Assembly: GCA_037176725.1 (NCBI GenBank)
Contig: JAZBRS010000026.1
Span: 102,655,501 to 102,719,500 of the forward strand
Direction: 5' to 3'
Origin: Posidonia oceanica
Lineage: Eukaryota > Streptophyta > Magnoliopsida > Alismatales > Posidoniaceae
DNA length: 64,000 nt
Below the pieces are notes generated by a model. The model ran no database searches and was not told the origin of the DNA. It saw only the letters and a list, made by a program, of their open reading frames with translations. The translations under genes and the position numbers were made by a program. Each line of letters starts with the position of its first letter. The first letter of the stretch is position 1. Positions 23,106 to 34,083 of the stretch are shown here, piece by piece.

Positions 23106-26100
23106 CTGCAACAGAAGATAAGAATCGAGTCAATTAGCCTTCACCTGCAGAAATTCTGAACATTGAAGGATAATTATTTAAATGGAATGAGCATCTGTTC
23201 AAGACACTCTACTATTTCTTTTAGCACAAAATTTTAATTGTTGTTCTAAATGTTACAAAGTGGATAAAATTAATATGATTGTTACAAAGTGGATAAAATC
23301 AATTGGAAATTTAGTAAGCGAAGAAGTCCTACTAACAACTGGTAATTGCCTAGAAAATTTTATTATTTGTGAGTTGTGACTAAAAAAATCAACAATTGAG
23401 AAACTTGAGATGCATATCTAGGATTCTAAGGCAACACTAGGGTAAAAAAAAAACATGTAATTTCTCACTTGCATGTCACGAGCATTTCTTGAAAGAAAGT
23501 TCTTTTTTTAGTATTATCTACAATAAGATTTTCATAGGAACAGAACATACACAAGAAAACTGGCAGATTTTGAAGGATTTCTCCTTTGTCTCACCCCCTT
23601 CTATTTCATAAGAGTTCAAATCTCCAAGCTTTCCACAGACTCAGATTCCTTTTCCACAACCTAAACAAATCCAAAATGGAATAAATTCCGTAAAATCTGG
23701 CAAAAAAGCATAACACAAGCAAAAGCAAGAGGCAACTAACCATCGGAGACAACTATCAGAAATTCTATATGTTTCAACCCTATATGTTTCAGACAATCGA
23801 GATGAATCATTTACCAATGGTTTTGCCTATTTAAAGAATACTAGTAACTAAGCACGTGTAATGCATGAATTGCAATAAAGATTAGATAAATTTATTTTAA
23901 TTTTATCTTGAAAAGTAAAACTATTAAACATTGACTGTGTTTGGAAAATTCTTTTGATTCTTGATTTTTTACTAAAATCAAATTTTAACATGTGATTCTC
24001 AAAAGGGATAGAATCTGTACATTGTGTCATATCAAGACTCTTTTGACTTCTTTGAAGTTAAATTATGTTTGGTTCATGTTTTGATGAATATGGTGGAAGG
24101 GATGGAAGGAGTGGATAAAGAAAAGTGGACGTGCATAAGACTTGTTGGGAGTAAATTTGTTGGTGAAGAAATGGTAAGAGTAAAGTTTGGTGAGTAAACG
24201 GTGGAAGTCTGAAGATGGTGGACAGCAACAGAAATTTTTAGGACAGAGAGGTCGAAGATTAAATAGTGGCATTGCTTGTAAATATTTTTGGTAAATAGTT
24301 AAGCTTTGTTAGGATAATAGAGTCATAAAAGACATCACATGCAAGAATCAGTTTAAAAAAAACAGGCAAGATAGTGTTGATGAAAGGAAGAGATTTTAGC
24401 ATTGAGATTTGAAATTTGTGTGATTTTCAAATAAAGCTAAATTCACGTTTGGTAAAGAATCCAGACACTATTGATTATTTAAAGTATTGAAATCCTTTGA
24501 TCAAACATAGTCATTATATGTGATACATCAAAATGATCATTTATATATATTTTTTGAAACTTATAAATAAAATAAAAAATTCATTTACTTATTTCATTCT
24601 ATATCATCGTAAGCATGTAGTTGTGATGGAAAAAAGCAAAAGAGTAGAAAAGATGGCATAAATCACCGCATATGTTTCATAGAGAAAACTTATTTTTATC
24701 TTAACATATATATAAATAAGCATGGGTTATTGCTTGGTAGGAAGAACTTATCTCAAAGTCTATAGGAACTTAAGAATCTTGATGTTTTAACCTATTAAAC
24801 ATATAATTTATTCTTTTGCAAAGCTTAACCAAATGGTAAAATACTACTCTTCTTATCATAGTATTAATATATTACCTGTATGTAAAAGTACAAATTTGTA
24901 ATACATATCACCCACTCTCCAATATCTCAAAGTGAACAACATTACCTTTCATGATCTTACTTTACCACTTTTAGGTAAGAATATCTATGACTATAATTAC
25001 ACATACTTATCAAAATGTCTCTTCCAAAAGAGTAGAGGTAGGTTAGTAAAAAAATTACTCCACCTCATGCTTCCTCTATATCTTAAGTCAATTCAACCTC
25101 ATTTAAATGAAATGAGAAGTCTCACGCCACTACACTTGTCCAAATGGCATTGAGAGCATCAATAAGAAATATCACTTAAGAGATCAAAATATTTCTATGA
25201 CTTCATTACTAATAACTAAGTAAATTTTCTTTTAAAAAAATCAACCAAAGGATCAAATTCACTATTCACTATATACATTGTATACATTTGCAAATAGCAG
25301 TTCACAATTATATGAATGATGATAGTAATTAGCAATATTACATATCCAAGTTTGAGATGTATAATTAGATATATTATATTACATTGTTACGAAAACAACT
25401 GAAATTCTATATATCACATGGACACATATGAATCAAATTTTAGTACAATTCTAAATATACAGGAGAGAAATAGAATTGAAGTATTGCTCTTTTATTTCAA
25501 ACACGATGACAACATATTGATGATGATAACAATGTTGATAGTTATAGTATAAGGGATTGGCACAATGCACAACAACGATAAGACCTAAAAGGCTTTAACA
25601 GTGACAGAAATAACAATGATAAAGAGAAAAAAGATTTAACAAAGGCAAAAAATAGAAGATACCAGTGCAAAGTAGCACATGCTTTCTTGCCTCTTTCTTT
25701 CTGTCTAATATATATTTCCAACATGCAATCTCCCTCTTGCATCCTTTCTTGAGTTGGAGATCCTTGAGTTGTAGATATTACATCTCATTTTATATAAGAT
25801 TTATATAAAGAAGCCTCATGGTAAAACTTACCTTCGTAACTCTAAGTCAACAATTTATCATGTAATCATTGTGTTTCCATATTATCCATTAATGAAATAA
25901 GAGAAAATACCTATTGAAATGCACTTGTATGTAATTGAAAAAAGAGTATTACTATATCTTTATGGTTCTCATTATTATTTTCATGGGTCATAATTGTTGG
26001 TAGAATTATCTTGGTGCACAAGTTCATAATGGCAGAGATAAGTTTAAAAGTCTCTTATATGACCTTTCCATTGAATTATATTCCATAGTTAATAAAGGAT

Positions 26101-26980
26101 TGTAATGAAACAATTACTATTATTTTTCTTCACTACACTTGTCACTTATAAAATAAAAAAAAAAATCACCAACCATGCTTGAACAACTTGATTGGTTTAT
26201 TATTATTAAAATATTATTTTAAATACCATAAATATTTTTCTATCTGTTCTATTTTGAAGGATCAACTAAAAAAATTCTAGATCAATTACTTCATATTAAT
26301 ATGTTATTATTCAATATCATTATAGTTACTAATTATAATTGCATTAGTCCATGCAACATCCATTCAAAACCATTAATATTTTATATTTTTAAAAATTAAT
26401 TATTTTTAGTACTTTTAAGTTAGACAACTAAGAAAATAATCAAGGCTATTATGAAATTACTATACTATTAATAAAATATTATCTTTAGATAACATTATAT
26501 GTGCTTCTTTTGGTAATTTTTTTTTGAATGAAAGGAAATCTAATTGTAGACTTTAGAATTTGTAAGTGAGAGGTGTTTGTAAATTTTTTTTGGACATGGT
26601 TATATCATATTGAAACATATAAATGAAGATGCTAATATTATACAAGTAATTAAAAGAATTCAATCTTGTACAAATGCAAGAAGAAATATGCTATAGTGTT
26701 AGTGGTGGATTACGAATATAAATATAGATGCATGTGGCATAATTCTATTATGCATGTAGTTAAAGAGAATTCAATCTCGTATAAATGCAAGAAGAAAGAT
26801 ACTTTAGTGTTAGTGGTGGATTAAGAAATATAAATACAGATGCCATGTGACATAACTAGTTGTTAAGCAAAAAGTGATAATTAGTAATATAGTATAGATA
26901 ATTGGAAGTTGGTTATTACTAAAATAAGAACTAAAGCAATCAATAATATTCCCAACCAACACCTAGACTAAGCTTTTTGC
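23106..26980. other. AT-rich interior of the CACTA-like element, no gene seen
   Basis: About 3.9 kb of AT-rich DNA with only short, chance-like open frames. A near-duplicate pair occurs at about 26645-26750 and 26755-26850 (shared words AATGCAAGAAGAAA and GTGTTAGTGGTGGATTA), roughly 105 bases apart. No transposase motif was found. Confidence 0.4.
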
Positions 26981-28015
26981 GTTAAGCGCTTTTTCCACAA
27001 TAAGCGGTTCCAAACGCGCTCAATAAGCTAGCTTAAGAAGAAAAGCTGTGTGCAGCTTAACAGTTCATTTTGTTGCTTTTTGAAAAGCTCATGGTCCCCA
27101 ACTTAAGGAAAAACTATGTTTTTTTTACCCTGATTTTCCAAGGTTATCCTTTTAACCTACTCATTATTTCCCCCCACCTCTATCCTTCTTCCCCCCACCG
27201 CCATGGCCGGCTTAACCAAATCCTTCTTTTCGGTCGAATCCACCCACATCCGCAAATCCCCATCGTGCAAGCACACCTCCATCACCACAGAGTCTAGATT
27301 CTGTCACGCCTTCAAGAACTCCCACCTCTCCTCCGGCCTCATCCACGCCATCACCTCCCTCAACTTCTCCCTTTCTCCCCCCCATGACCTTGCCGCCTCC
27401 GTCTCTGCATCCGTCTCCTCCGGCCTCATCCACGCCATCACCTCCCTTGACTTCTCCCCTTCTCCCCCCCACGACCTCGCAGCCTCCGTCTCTGCATCCG
27501 TCCTCCTCATCGACGGCAAGACTGCCTCCTCCGACCTCTCCCCCAAGCCCTTCTCCCCCATCTCCGACTTCTTTGACGTCGCCTACTCCCCCTCCTTCCG
27601 CTTCGACGGCGCCCTTCTCGCCGCCGGTGGGGAGACCGGCCTCGTTCAGATCTTCGACCCTAACAAGAGCCACCCAGTTCTCCACCGCCTCTGCGGGCAC
27701 TCCCGGATTGTCGAGGCCAATCAGTTGCGCCCCGAGCACATGGTCGTGAACCGGAGAAGAGGGGTTGTGCGAGGGAGCTGGTAGTGGAGTGGAAGGAGGA
27801 GGAGAAGAGGGGCCGTGTGGAAGATTTCGAGGGCGGAGTGGGGAAGAGGGTAATCTAGTCTTTATGTAATTGAATAAGTGCTTTTACATGTGTAAACCAA
27901 ACAAACTTCTCATCTTCTTCAAAAAAGCTACAAGTAGTCTAGCTTAAGAAAAAGCTAGCTTTTTTTAATAAGTTGTGTTTCAAAAAGCGTTTCCAAACGC
28001 AACCTAAGCTGCTGT
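26980..28015. mobile_element. Possible small element around the UTP15-like block
   Basis: The left arm (26980-27065) and right arm (27925-28015) share the words AATAAG, CTAGCTTAAGAA, AAAAGCT and TTCCAAACGC, partly as direct and partly as inverted copies. The enclosed 27200-27850 is very GC rich, in strong contrast to the AT-rich arms. This fits a small transposon that took up a piece of a host gene, now nested in the CACTA-like element. The exact ends and target duplication are not resolved. Confidence 0.4.
27203..27784 (+). pseudogene. UTP15: UTP15-like WD40 gene fragment with in-frame internal duplication
   Basis: An ATG in a good context (CCGCCATGG) opens a 193-codon frame. Residues 36-60 resemble the N-terminus of UTP15/SWA1 (FKNSHLSSGLIHAITSLNFS), the U3 snoRNP WD40 protein needed for 18S rRNA processing. 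Bases 27327-27413 are repeated in tandem at 27414-27500, an exact 87-bp (29-codon) period. A WD40-like strand set follows (SFRFDGALLAAGGETGLVQI, then FDPNKSHPVLHRLCGHSR) before the frame drifts into unrelated residues and stops. The full protein has several more blades, so this is a truncated, altered copy. Its GC content and codon use differ from everything around it. Family assignment is from memory of the sequence, not a search. Confidence 0.65.
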
Positions 28016-28796
28016 CTGTAGGGAAAAAGACTAAAAAATGTTGTTCAATTATATCCTACTTGGGACTAACAGAGTCAAGGCCTTTGTTTAAAATAGCTTG
28101 TGCGGGAAAACAATAGCACGTTTCTTTCATTCCATTGAAATAAAGATGAAATCTGATTCAGTCAAAAAGAAGTATCAACATAATTTGAATGCCTTAATAT
28201 CAACTCCAACTAGGAAATCCACCAAGATAGATTTCATTTTCGTTTGCCCACTCTTGAAGTCATCTCCTCTAATCAAAGTGTTCCTCTTTATAGCCAAATC
28301 AATCAACCCTACAAAAATTAATAGTTCAAGAATTCATAGCATGAGGTTGTAGTCATTGGCACATATTAGATTTAACCAATAATAATTGAAATACAAGGCT
28401 ACTAACCAGGAACAAAGATGTCTAAGACTTAAAGTACTAAAATAAGAGAACAATTCTGGATTGAAAGTTGAAAATATATAGGAATAATAGAAATACAAAA
28501 AGATCACTAAATATTGTTAAGATTTCTGTATAGACTAAATAATATACATATCTTGGAAATAAGAAACTTACCTTTTTCATGTGCAAACTCCAAAATATTT
28601 CTGTGCAAAACAATCCAAAATGCTATTCATGGAAAAGAATGAGAATTTACCTTTTTCATAAGAACAAACAGCAATTCACATTGTTAAAATATGAGAACAA
28701 ATTATAACCAGCCACAGAAGATCTAAAAGTAAGTGAAAGTAAAAAAATACGTGCAGAATCGATAAAGTTTAGTATTGAGAGGCTTGAAAGAAGTAC
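28016..28796. other. No gene recognised
   Basis: AT-rich sequence within the CACTA-like element. The open frame at 28098-28352 is Lys/Ser/Ile rich without a recognisable domain. It may be intron sequence belonging with the exon fragments on the minus strand. Confidence 0.35.
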
Positions 28797-28867
28797 CTAG
28801 TTCAAAGTTTATTTGTAATTGAGTAAGATCCTTGAGATCAAAAGCAAAAGGCGCATAATGATAAGGG
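28797..28867 (-). pseudogene. XRN: XRN (5'-3' exoribonuclease) exon fragment
   Basis: Bounded by CAG before and GTAC after on the minus strand, this 71-base exon encodes [16 protein letters not shown] and then LQINFELG. The [12 protein letters not shown] motif is a signature of the Rat1/Xrn1 family (plant XRN2-XRN4), in the conserved region after the nuclease core. No neighbouring XRN exon is visible. Position and orientation match the other minus-strand fragments of the CACTA-like element. Confidence 0.7.
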
Positions 28868-29822
28868 CTGAAAAGGCAAAGACATAATAACTCATACACA
28901 ATGAGAAACCATCAACAATTATCACACATTTTGTTAATTACAATAGAAATAATAGGCATGTAATTTGCTGAGAAAAAACATACTAAAAGATTATGAAAAA
29001 GTGAAGAGAGAAAAGAACAAGATACTGATCACATCAAGAAATCTCAAGAGTACAAAAATCATTCTGTTGCACCTATGATACAAAAATCATGTTAAGCTTA
29101 AAACAATACCAATTGCTTGACTTATTCTCACTTTTTTAAGAATCATACTACTTAATTAGCTGACCAAAATGTAGTGATCTACCGCATATTTGAAGAGTCT
29201 AACATGCAACATGCTAACACACGTAAGCATAAGAATCAAATCAAATCAAATATGGTTGGTACAAATAAATGAAATAACATGTATAGAAAAGGCAGAAGCA
29301 TCAATTTGACTGATATATAATATTCTTTGTGAATCCCATTCTTATTAATTAAGATTTGTCTTATAAGATGTCGGTCAAAATCTTTTGTTGGTCTATCAAT
29401 AGATGCTACAAGTAATGCAAGAGAATCTATGTTTCATTTTGTCCCCACTTTCATATCACCCAAGTGAGTTGAAAATAATTTTCACGAAAATAAAATGGAG
29501 ATGAGATAAACTGACTTATCCTATTAAAAAAGGGGTTAGGACAACTTCAAGCATGTGGCGATAACACAAAAGAACTCTTAAAAGGTGAACCCAATTTGGA
29601 TTGTCCTTCGACGTGATAGCTGCATCAAAATGTCAATAGAAATTCTGAAATGAGTGGAGTTTTTATATTTTTAGTTCATGGTGAACTTTAGATGATGAAA
29701 TTTCATCTGTACTATAAAGAGACTGTATCGTTGCTGACAACTACTAGCCCTAAAACTAAAAGTAACAAATGGAAAAAAAAGTCTAAGTTCGATGTTGCAC
29801 AATTCCAATTAAGAAAACTTAC
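28868..29822. other. No gene recognised
   Basis: AT-rich DNA between two exon-like fragments. I see no further splice-bounded coding segment that I can support. Confidence 0.35.
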
Positions 29823-29894
29823 GATCCTCATTTTTCCCCTGGATAGTTGCCAAAACAATTGAGAGCATCTGCCACATGGACTCATTCCTAGATG
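29823..29894 (-). pseudogene. Unidentified exon fragment
   Basis: On the minus strand, ATATAG precedes and GTAAGT follows a 72-base open segment reading SRNESMWQMLSIVLATIQGK and then NEDR. Splice sites and composition look like a real plant exon. I do not recognise the family. The upstream fragment ending at 30030 is a likely neighbour from the same source gene. Confidence 0.45.
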
Positions 29895-30029
29895 CTATAT
29901 GGAAGCATATGAGAAAACAGATACATCACGGAATGCATTTAAGAGTATACCAAATTACCAACCATAGATGAAGAACCTTAAATCTTAAAGAACAATATTT
30001 AGTAAGCAAAGTGATCGTTACAATCTTAC

Positions 30030-30540
30030 CTATTCAATCTTTCAGCATCACAATAGCTCACTTGGCTTTGATATGTTTCCATTATTTTCTCTGCACAAGA
30101 GGCGAGGCGGTCATTGAGATTTCGCTTTGCTGGTGACGAAAATTGGAAACGAAGAGTACGTACCTTCTAGTAGAGGTGTTTGTTGGGGATGCCAGAGACG
30201 ATCCCGATCTCGCTGGGCTTGACCTCAACGAGGGTGTCGGAAGCTCGATTCCACCTTGAATCGGATATTATTCTTCTTGCGAAAGAACATCGATTTTGCT
30301 CTACTTGTGGAGGGTCGAGATCTGGGGAGGAGTCAGGGAATAAGGGACCGGATCGAGGAGGAGACGCTCACCTAGACCACCATCGAAGGAGTAGAGGAGG
30401 GGAGGAAGGGGAGAAGAAGGGAGGAAGATTTGGGTGGTGGATTTGGAGGAAGGAGATGAAGAAGAAGAGAGGAAGGGTTTGGGTTTCGTCAGTTTGGAGA
30501 GGAGGTCAAGGGATTTGGAGAGGAGTGAGAAAGTAATAGA
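30030..30540 (-). pseudogene. Unidentified gene fragment, probable 5' exons
   Basis: A GC-rich block (30540-30165) on the minus strand reads, near its end, LVEVKPSEIGIVSGIPNKHL, then a stop and a GTACGT donor-like site at 30164. A second segment ending at 30030 with GTAAG reads FSSPAKRNLNDRLASCAEKI, then METYQSQVSYCDAERLNR. Both look like genuine plant coding sequence. The stop and the isolation of the pieces suggest a captured, broken copy. I cannot name the source gene. Confidence 0.4.
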
Positions 30541-30713
30541 AGAAAAAAATGACAAAAGGCCTTATGCGAGAAAATTTTCGTGAGTCCTCGCTTGAAGATT
30601 GGGATAACATGTTATCGTTATGTTCTTGTTATTTATTCTCGTTAAAAGTTTGCGAAGACTTTTCTTCGCTATGTCCTAGCGAGGTGTTCTTGTAAAATGT
30701 AGAATTTTTAGTG

Positions 30714-32300
30714 GTACAACCAAGCATATCATGCCATAACATTGGCGGCGAACGACACACATATGATGTGGGATTGGTTACTCGACCCGATTTAAGGCCG
30801 AACGAGTACTAAGTATAATTACATATGATTTTCATATATATTTAAATATAATGTCGAAGAAGTACATGCGATCATGTGTTGAATGGATAGATTTATATTA
30901 TTAAATATAGTGTCGAATAATACATTGTGCGACATTACATATAAGGGCAATATAATATATATGAATCATGTGTCGTACTTATAAGTTTGTATTATTGGAT
31001 GTATTGTCAAATAATACAAGATGTGATGTTGCATATAGAGGCAATATGAAAGAGATGAATCAAGCATTGCGTTATTGATAATTTATCACATACATAAAAT
31101 TTAGAGACATGTATTATCCTATAATGGGACAATTTTGAAAGGAAAAGGAGATACCTTACAATGTTAAGTAGTGTTTTCCTTATTACCTTTTCCATAGACG
31201 TGGATGGATGCAAGTGCCTGGTCAAGCAAGGTTGAACTCCTTGGATGGTTTTCTCTCTCTCCTTACCTTACGTTTGTCTTCTTTGTCTCTCAGGAGTGTA
31301 TCTCTTGTCTCTGTATATCTCAGAACTATATCTTTGGATGTAGGTCGATCCTTTTCAATGAAGGAGGGGAGCTGTTATTTATAGGAATGCCGCTCGTTTT
31401 AGTTCAAATATGAATATCTTTAAATTTGAAATTCAAAATATCCAAGAGTAGTATACCTCGACAATCTTTTCTGCTTTTCAAAATAATTCTACCTTATATG
31501 TGGTGGCATTTGTTAGTGTGTTCTATCATGTTGTTAGATTGATGCATCAGCTTTCTTTCATAAAGGTGTGTCGTACATGTATTAAGTACAATTTAGATGG
31601 ACTTCAATTCTTCATAGGCCTATAGTAGACTTGAAATTTCTTGATATCAACCGATACCTAATAAGTTTAACTACTCTATGTTACGAGATAAACAAGAAAA
31701 TGCTATGAAAATAATAACAAGATAATTGAGACCTGTTTTTGGCACTCTACTGCAACAGATACTGAAATATGCAACCAAAATAACAAGAAAATACAAAGAG
31801 AATAAGAAAGATATGGATTTGATACGTTAACAGACGTGCGAATGGAAAAGGACGAGAAAGTAAAAAAACACAGTTTACTGTCAGAGATGTTCAAAAAATC
31901 TTTGTTCCAATTTCTTTTGTAAAACATTGGGTTGCTTTCACGGCTTTGATCAATATTTCAAATTACTTTGCCCCACATAGATGACTTTCTTTTATCACTC
32001 TATCTCTCTTTATAAAGGATATTCTTCTTAAAGTTGATTGCCCTGAAAGATCAACCCATATACCATGATTCCATGAGCTTAGCGATTCATTTAATTGACT
32101 GAGCGATCAACCAAGTTTGAAGATTTCCTACATTCTTACTGCATGGGGCCATTCCATGACAGTGATTAATTGGTACACAGTACACACCCAATCCCACAAT
32201 TTACAAGCAAGTGAGTCAATGCACTTATTTTCCAAAAACACATTCTCACTGGGATGACTTCTCCTTCTCCAGCAACCATAACCAAGACTGATGCACTGCC
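30714..32300. repeat. TTCGAATATAATGTC-type repeats (right part), then AT-rich DNA
   Basis: Bases 30760-31090 contain the same kind of words as 21780-22501 (AAATATAATGTCGAA, GATGTGGGATTGGTTACTCG against GATGTAGGATCGATCGCCCG), so the repeat block appears to be split by the CACTA-like element. From 31100 to 32300 I see no gene. Confidence 0.5.
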
Positions 32301-32895
32301 TAAGTATGGTGGAAAGTAGTTATCCAGATATATGGATGGTTATGGAGGCAGTGGCAGTCCAAGAAATCTCTCTTGATTAGGTGCTTAATCATAAGTTCAT
32401 AACCTAGACAGCTGGTCACGTATGATCTATGCTCACACTAGTCCAAATCAAAATGTGTAACGCATTTTTATTGGGAGCAAATGTGAAGTTACAGTCCACG
32501 TGACTTTCAAATAATCATACTACTTTTGAACTTTTTGTAATGGTCTTTCTTAATCAAGAAATATATAGGTTAAATTACAGACATTATTTTCATTTCATGG
32601 TCCTAAGAAATGTATAAAGAAAACCAGATGATTCCTTTTAACAACATGATAATATTCTCTTTAATTATCTCTAAATCATTTATCTTCAATTCTCTCGTAA
32701 ATTTTATTCAAATAGATTTGGACATAGTTCTCTCTCCACATTTCTCTTCAAATCTCTCCTACTAGCAAATCGATTCCCAACGTTCATAGAAATTGATTCT
32801 CAACAAAGTTAAAACTCATCCAATTTATATGTTAGTCTTGTTTAACGTATTGATCCGAACATCAATGTCCAAGTGAATACCAATGGATGAGATCT

Positions 32896-33423
32896 AGACT
32901 GTAAATGGATCGGAAACGGTATGGATATGGGTGTTACTATATTTACATATATTTTTAAAGTACGGATACGGATACGAATATCATTAGGATATGAAAAATA
33001 CATCTTTATATCTTTAAAAAACGGATACAGATACAGATATAATTCAGAAATATGACAGACAGACACGGATAAAAAAATAGATATAGTAGAATATCAAAAA
33101 AAAAAAATGTCTAAAGCTTCAAATATATGTAAGTGAATATACTTTACATAATTAATTATATGAAAATCAGTAAATTATGACTATTGTCATTAAATAAATA
33201 AATATAAAAATATATATATATATATGTATATATATATATTATAATCAAATCAAAGAATATATCTATGTAATACGGTTATACAGATATAATATGGATAATG
33301 GATACGAAATAGATATTATAGAAGATTTATAAAATAATATCTATATCAGTATTCCTATCAAGATAAATATGGATAAATAGATACAATAATACGGATATCC
33401 ATATCCGTTTAGCACCCTTACTG
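32896..33423. mobile_element. Non-autonomous hAT-like element with empty site in the paralogous copy
   Basis: Copy A reads straight across this point (GCTGAGATCTCATCC near 19464). In copy B, 528 bp are inserted between TGAGATCT (32888-32895) and TGTGATCT (33424-33431), an 8-bp target duplication with one mismatch. The ends are imperfect inverted repeats (AGACTGTAAATGGATCGG at the left; GGGTGCTAAACGGAT at the right in reverse). The interior is AT rich with repeated GGATA/TATCC words and a TA microsatellite at about 33210-33240. There is no coding capacity. Confidence 0.8.
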
Positions 33424-33559
33424 TGTGATCTCATCTTATCACCGAGATTCATGGATCGACAGTCTGCACTCCTTGGTTAAGAACAGAAGTCATATCAAAA
33501 GAGAGAGAGAGTGAGAGAGAGAGAGAGAGATCGCCACCAGCACCACACCGACCACGACG

Positions 33560-33867
33560 ATGTGCTCCGACCGATGCTGCGTGTTCCTGGAGATCCTGAT
33601 CTCCATCCTCATCCCACCTCTGGGCGTCTTCCTCCGCCACGGTTGCTGTAGTGTAAGTATCACATCACCCGATCTCAGTAGAGTTCCATCATCATCATCA
33701 CCATCGTTATCATGTTGTTTGTTTCCCACCAGCTGGAGTTCTGCATCTGCCTGCTTCTTACAATACTCGGCTACATCCCGGGGATGATCTACGCCATCTA
33801 CGTCATCGTCTCCGTGGAGCCCGAGCGGGAGCGCTACCGCCGCGAGTACTGGGTGCCTGTCGCTTGA
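33560..33867 (+). CDS. RCI2: RCI2/PMP3 (UPF0057) small membrane protein, copy B
   Basis: Exon 1 is 33560-33652 and exon 2 is 33733-33867, with a phase-0 GT-AG intron, giving 75 aa. It differs from copy A at only two residues that I can see (SAEP to SVEP before the charged tail and YWEPVA to YWVPVA at the end); exon 1 encodes the same peptide. Both membrane segments and the PPLGV and GYIPG motifs are intact. The upstream region differs from copy A: it carries the hAT-like insertion about 137 bases before the ATG and a shorter, interrupted GA run, so its expression may differ (inference). Confidence 0.9.
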
Positions 33868-34083
33868 TCCCCCAAGGTTCCACTACCACCACCGTCCCTT
33901 GATTTAATTGCTCTGGTCGCAAGTTCTGTTATTTACATATGCTTTTTTTTTGGGCGCTTGAATTGGGATCCGTATAGTATCTAATATTTCGTGAATAAGA
34001 AGTGTTGCGATTGATTATGCTTTCGAGTTGGATCTTTTGCCTTGTTCGATTTGATTATCAATATAAAGGTTGCCTGAAGTAGC

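Larger units (their letters stand above)
22502..30713 (-). mobile_element. CACTA-like transposon carrying several host exon fragments
   Basis: The left end reads CACTACTAGAAAAAT and the right end, in reverse, CACTAAAAATTC. Inside both ends are many copies of GCGAGGAC/GTCCTCGC-type words on both strands (22520-22770 and 30560-30690), the subterminal repeat pattern of CACTA elements. A 3-bp target duplication is not evident (CGA on the left, GTA on the right). No transposase (TNPA/TNPD) is visible. The interior holds exon fragments resembling F2KP, XRN and an unidentified gene on the minus strand, and a UTP15-like block on the plus strand. It is therefore probably a non-autonomous gene-capturing element. 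The single-element interpretation depends on pairing these two ends. Confidence 0.6.
32301..34083 (+). repeat. Segmental duplication, copy B (RCI2 locus)
   Basis: This is the second copy of 18934-20157, in the same orientation about 13.4 kb downstream. It is longer because of a 528-bp transposon (32896-33423) and an extra ~57 bases near 32354-32411. Homology stops abruptly at both ends, at the same points as in copy A. Confidence 0.9.

Noticed and set aside
27212..27739. Gly/Glu/Val-rich 175-codon frame on the minus strand
   Set aside because: It is the antisense shadow of the GC-rich UTP15-like fragment.
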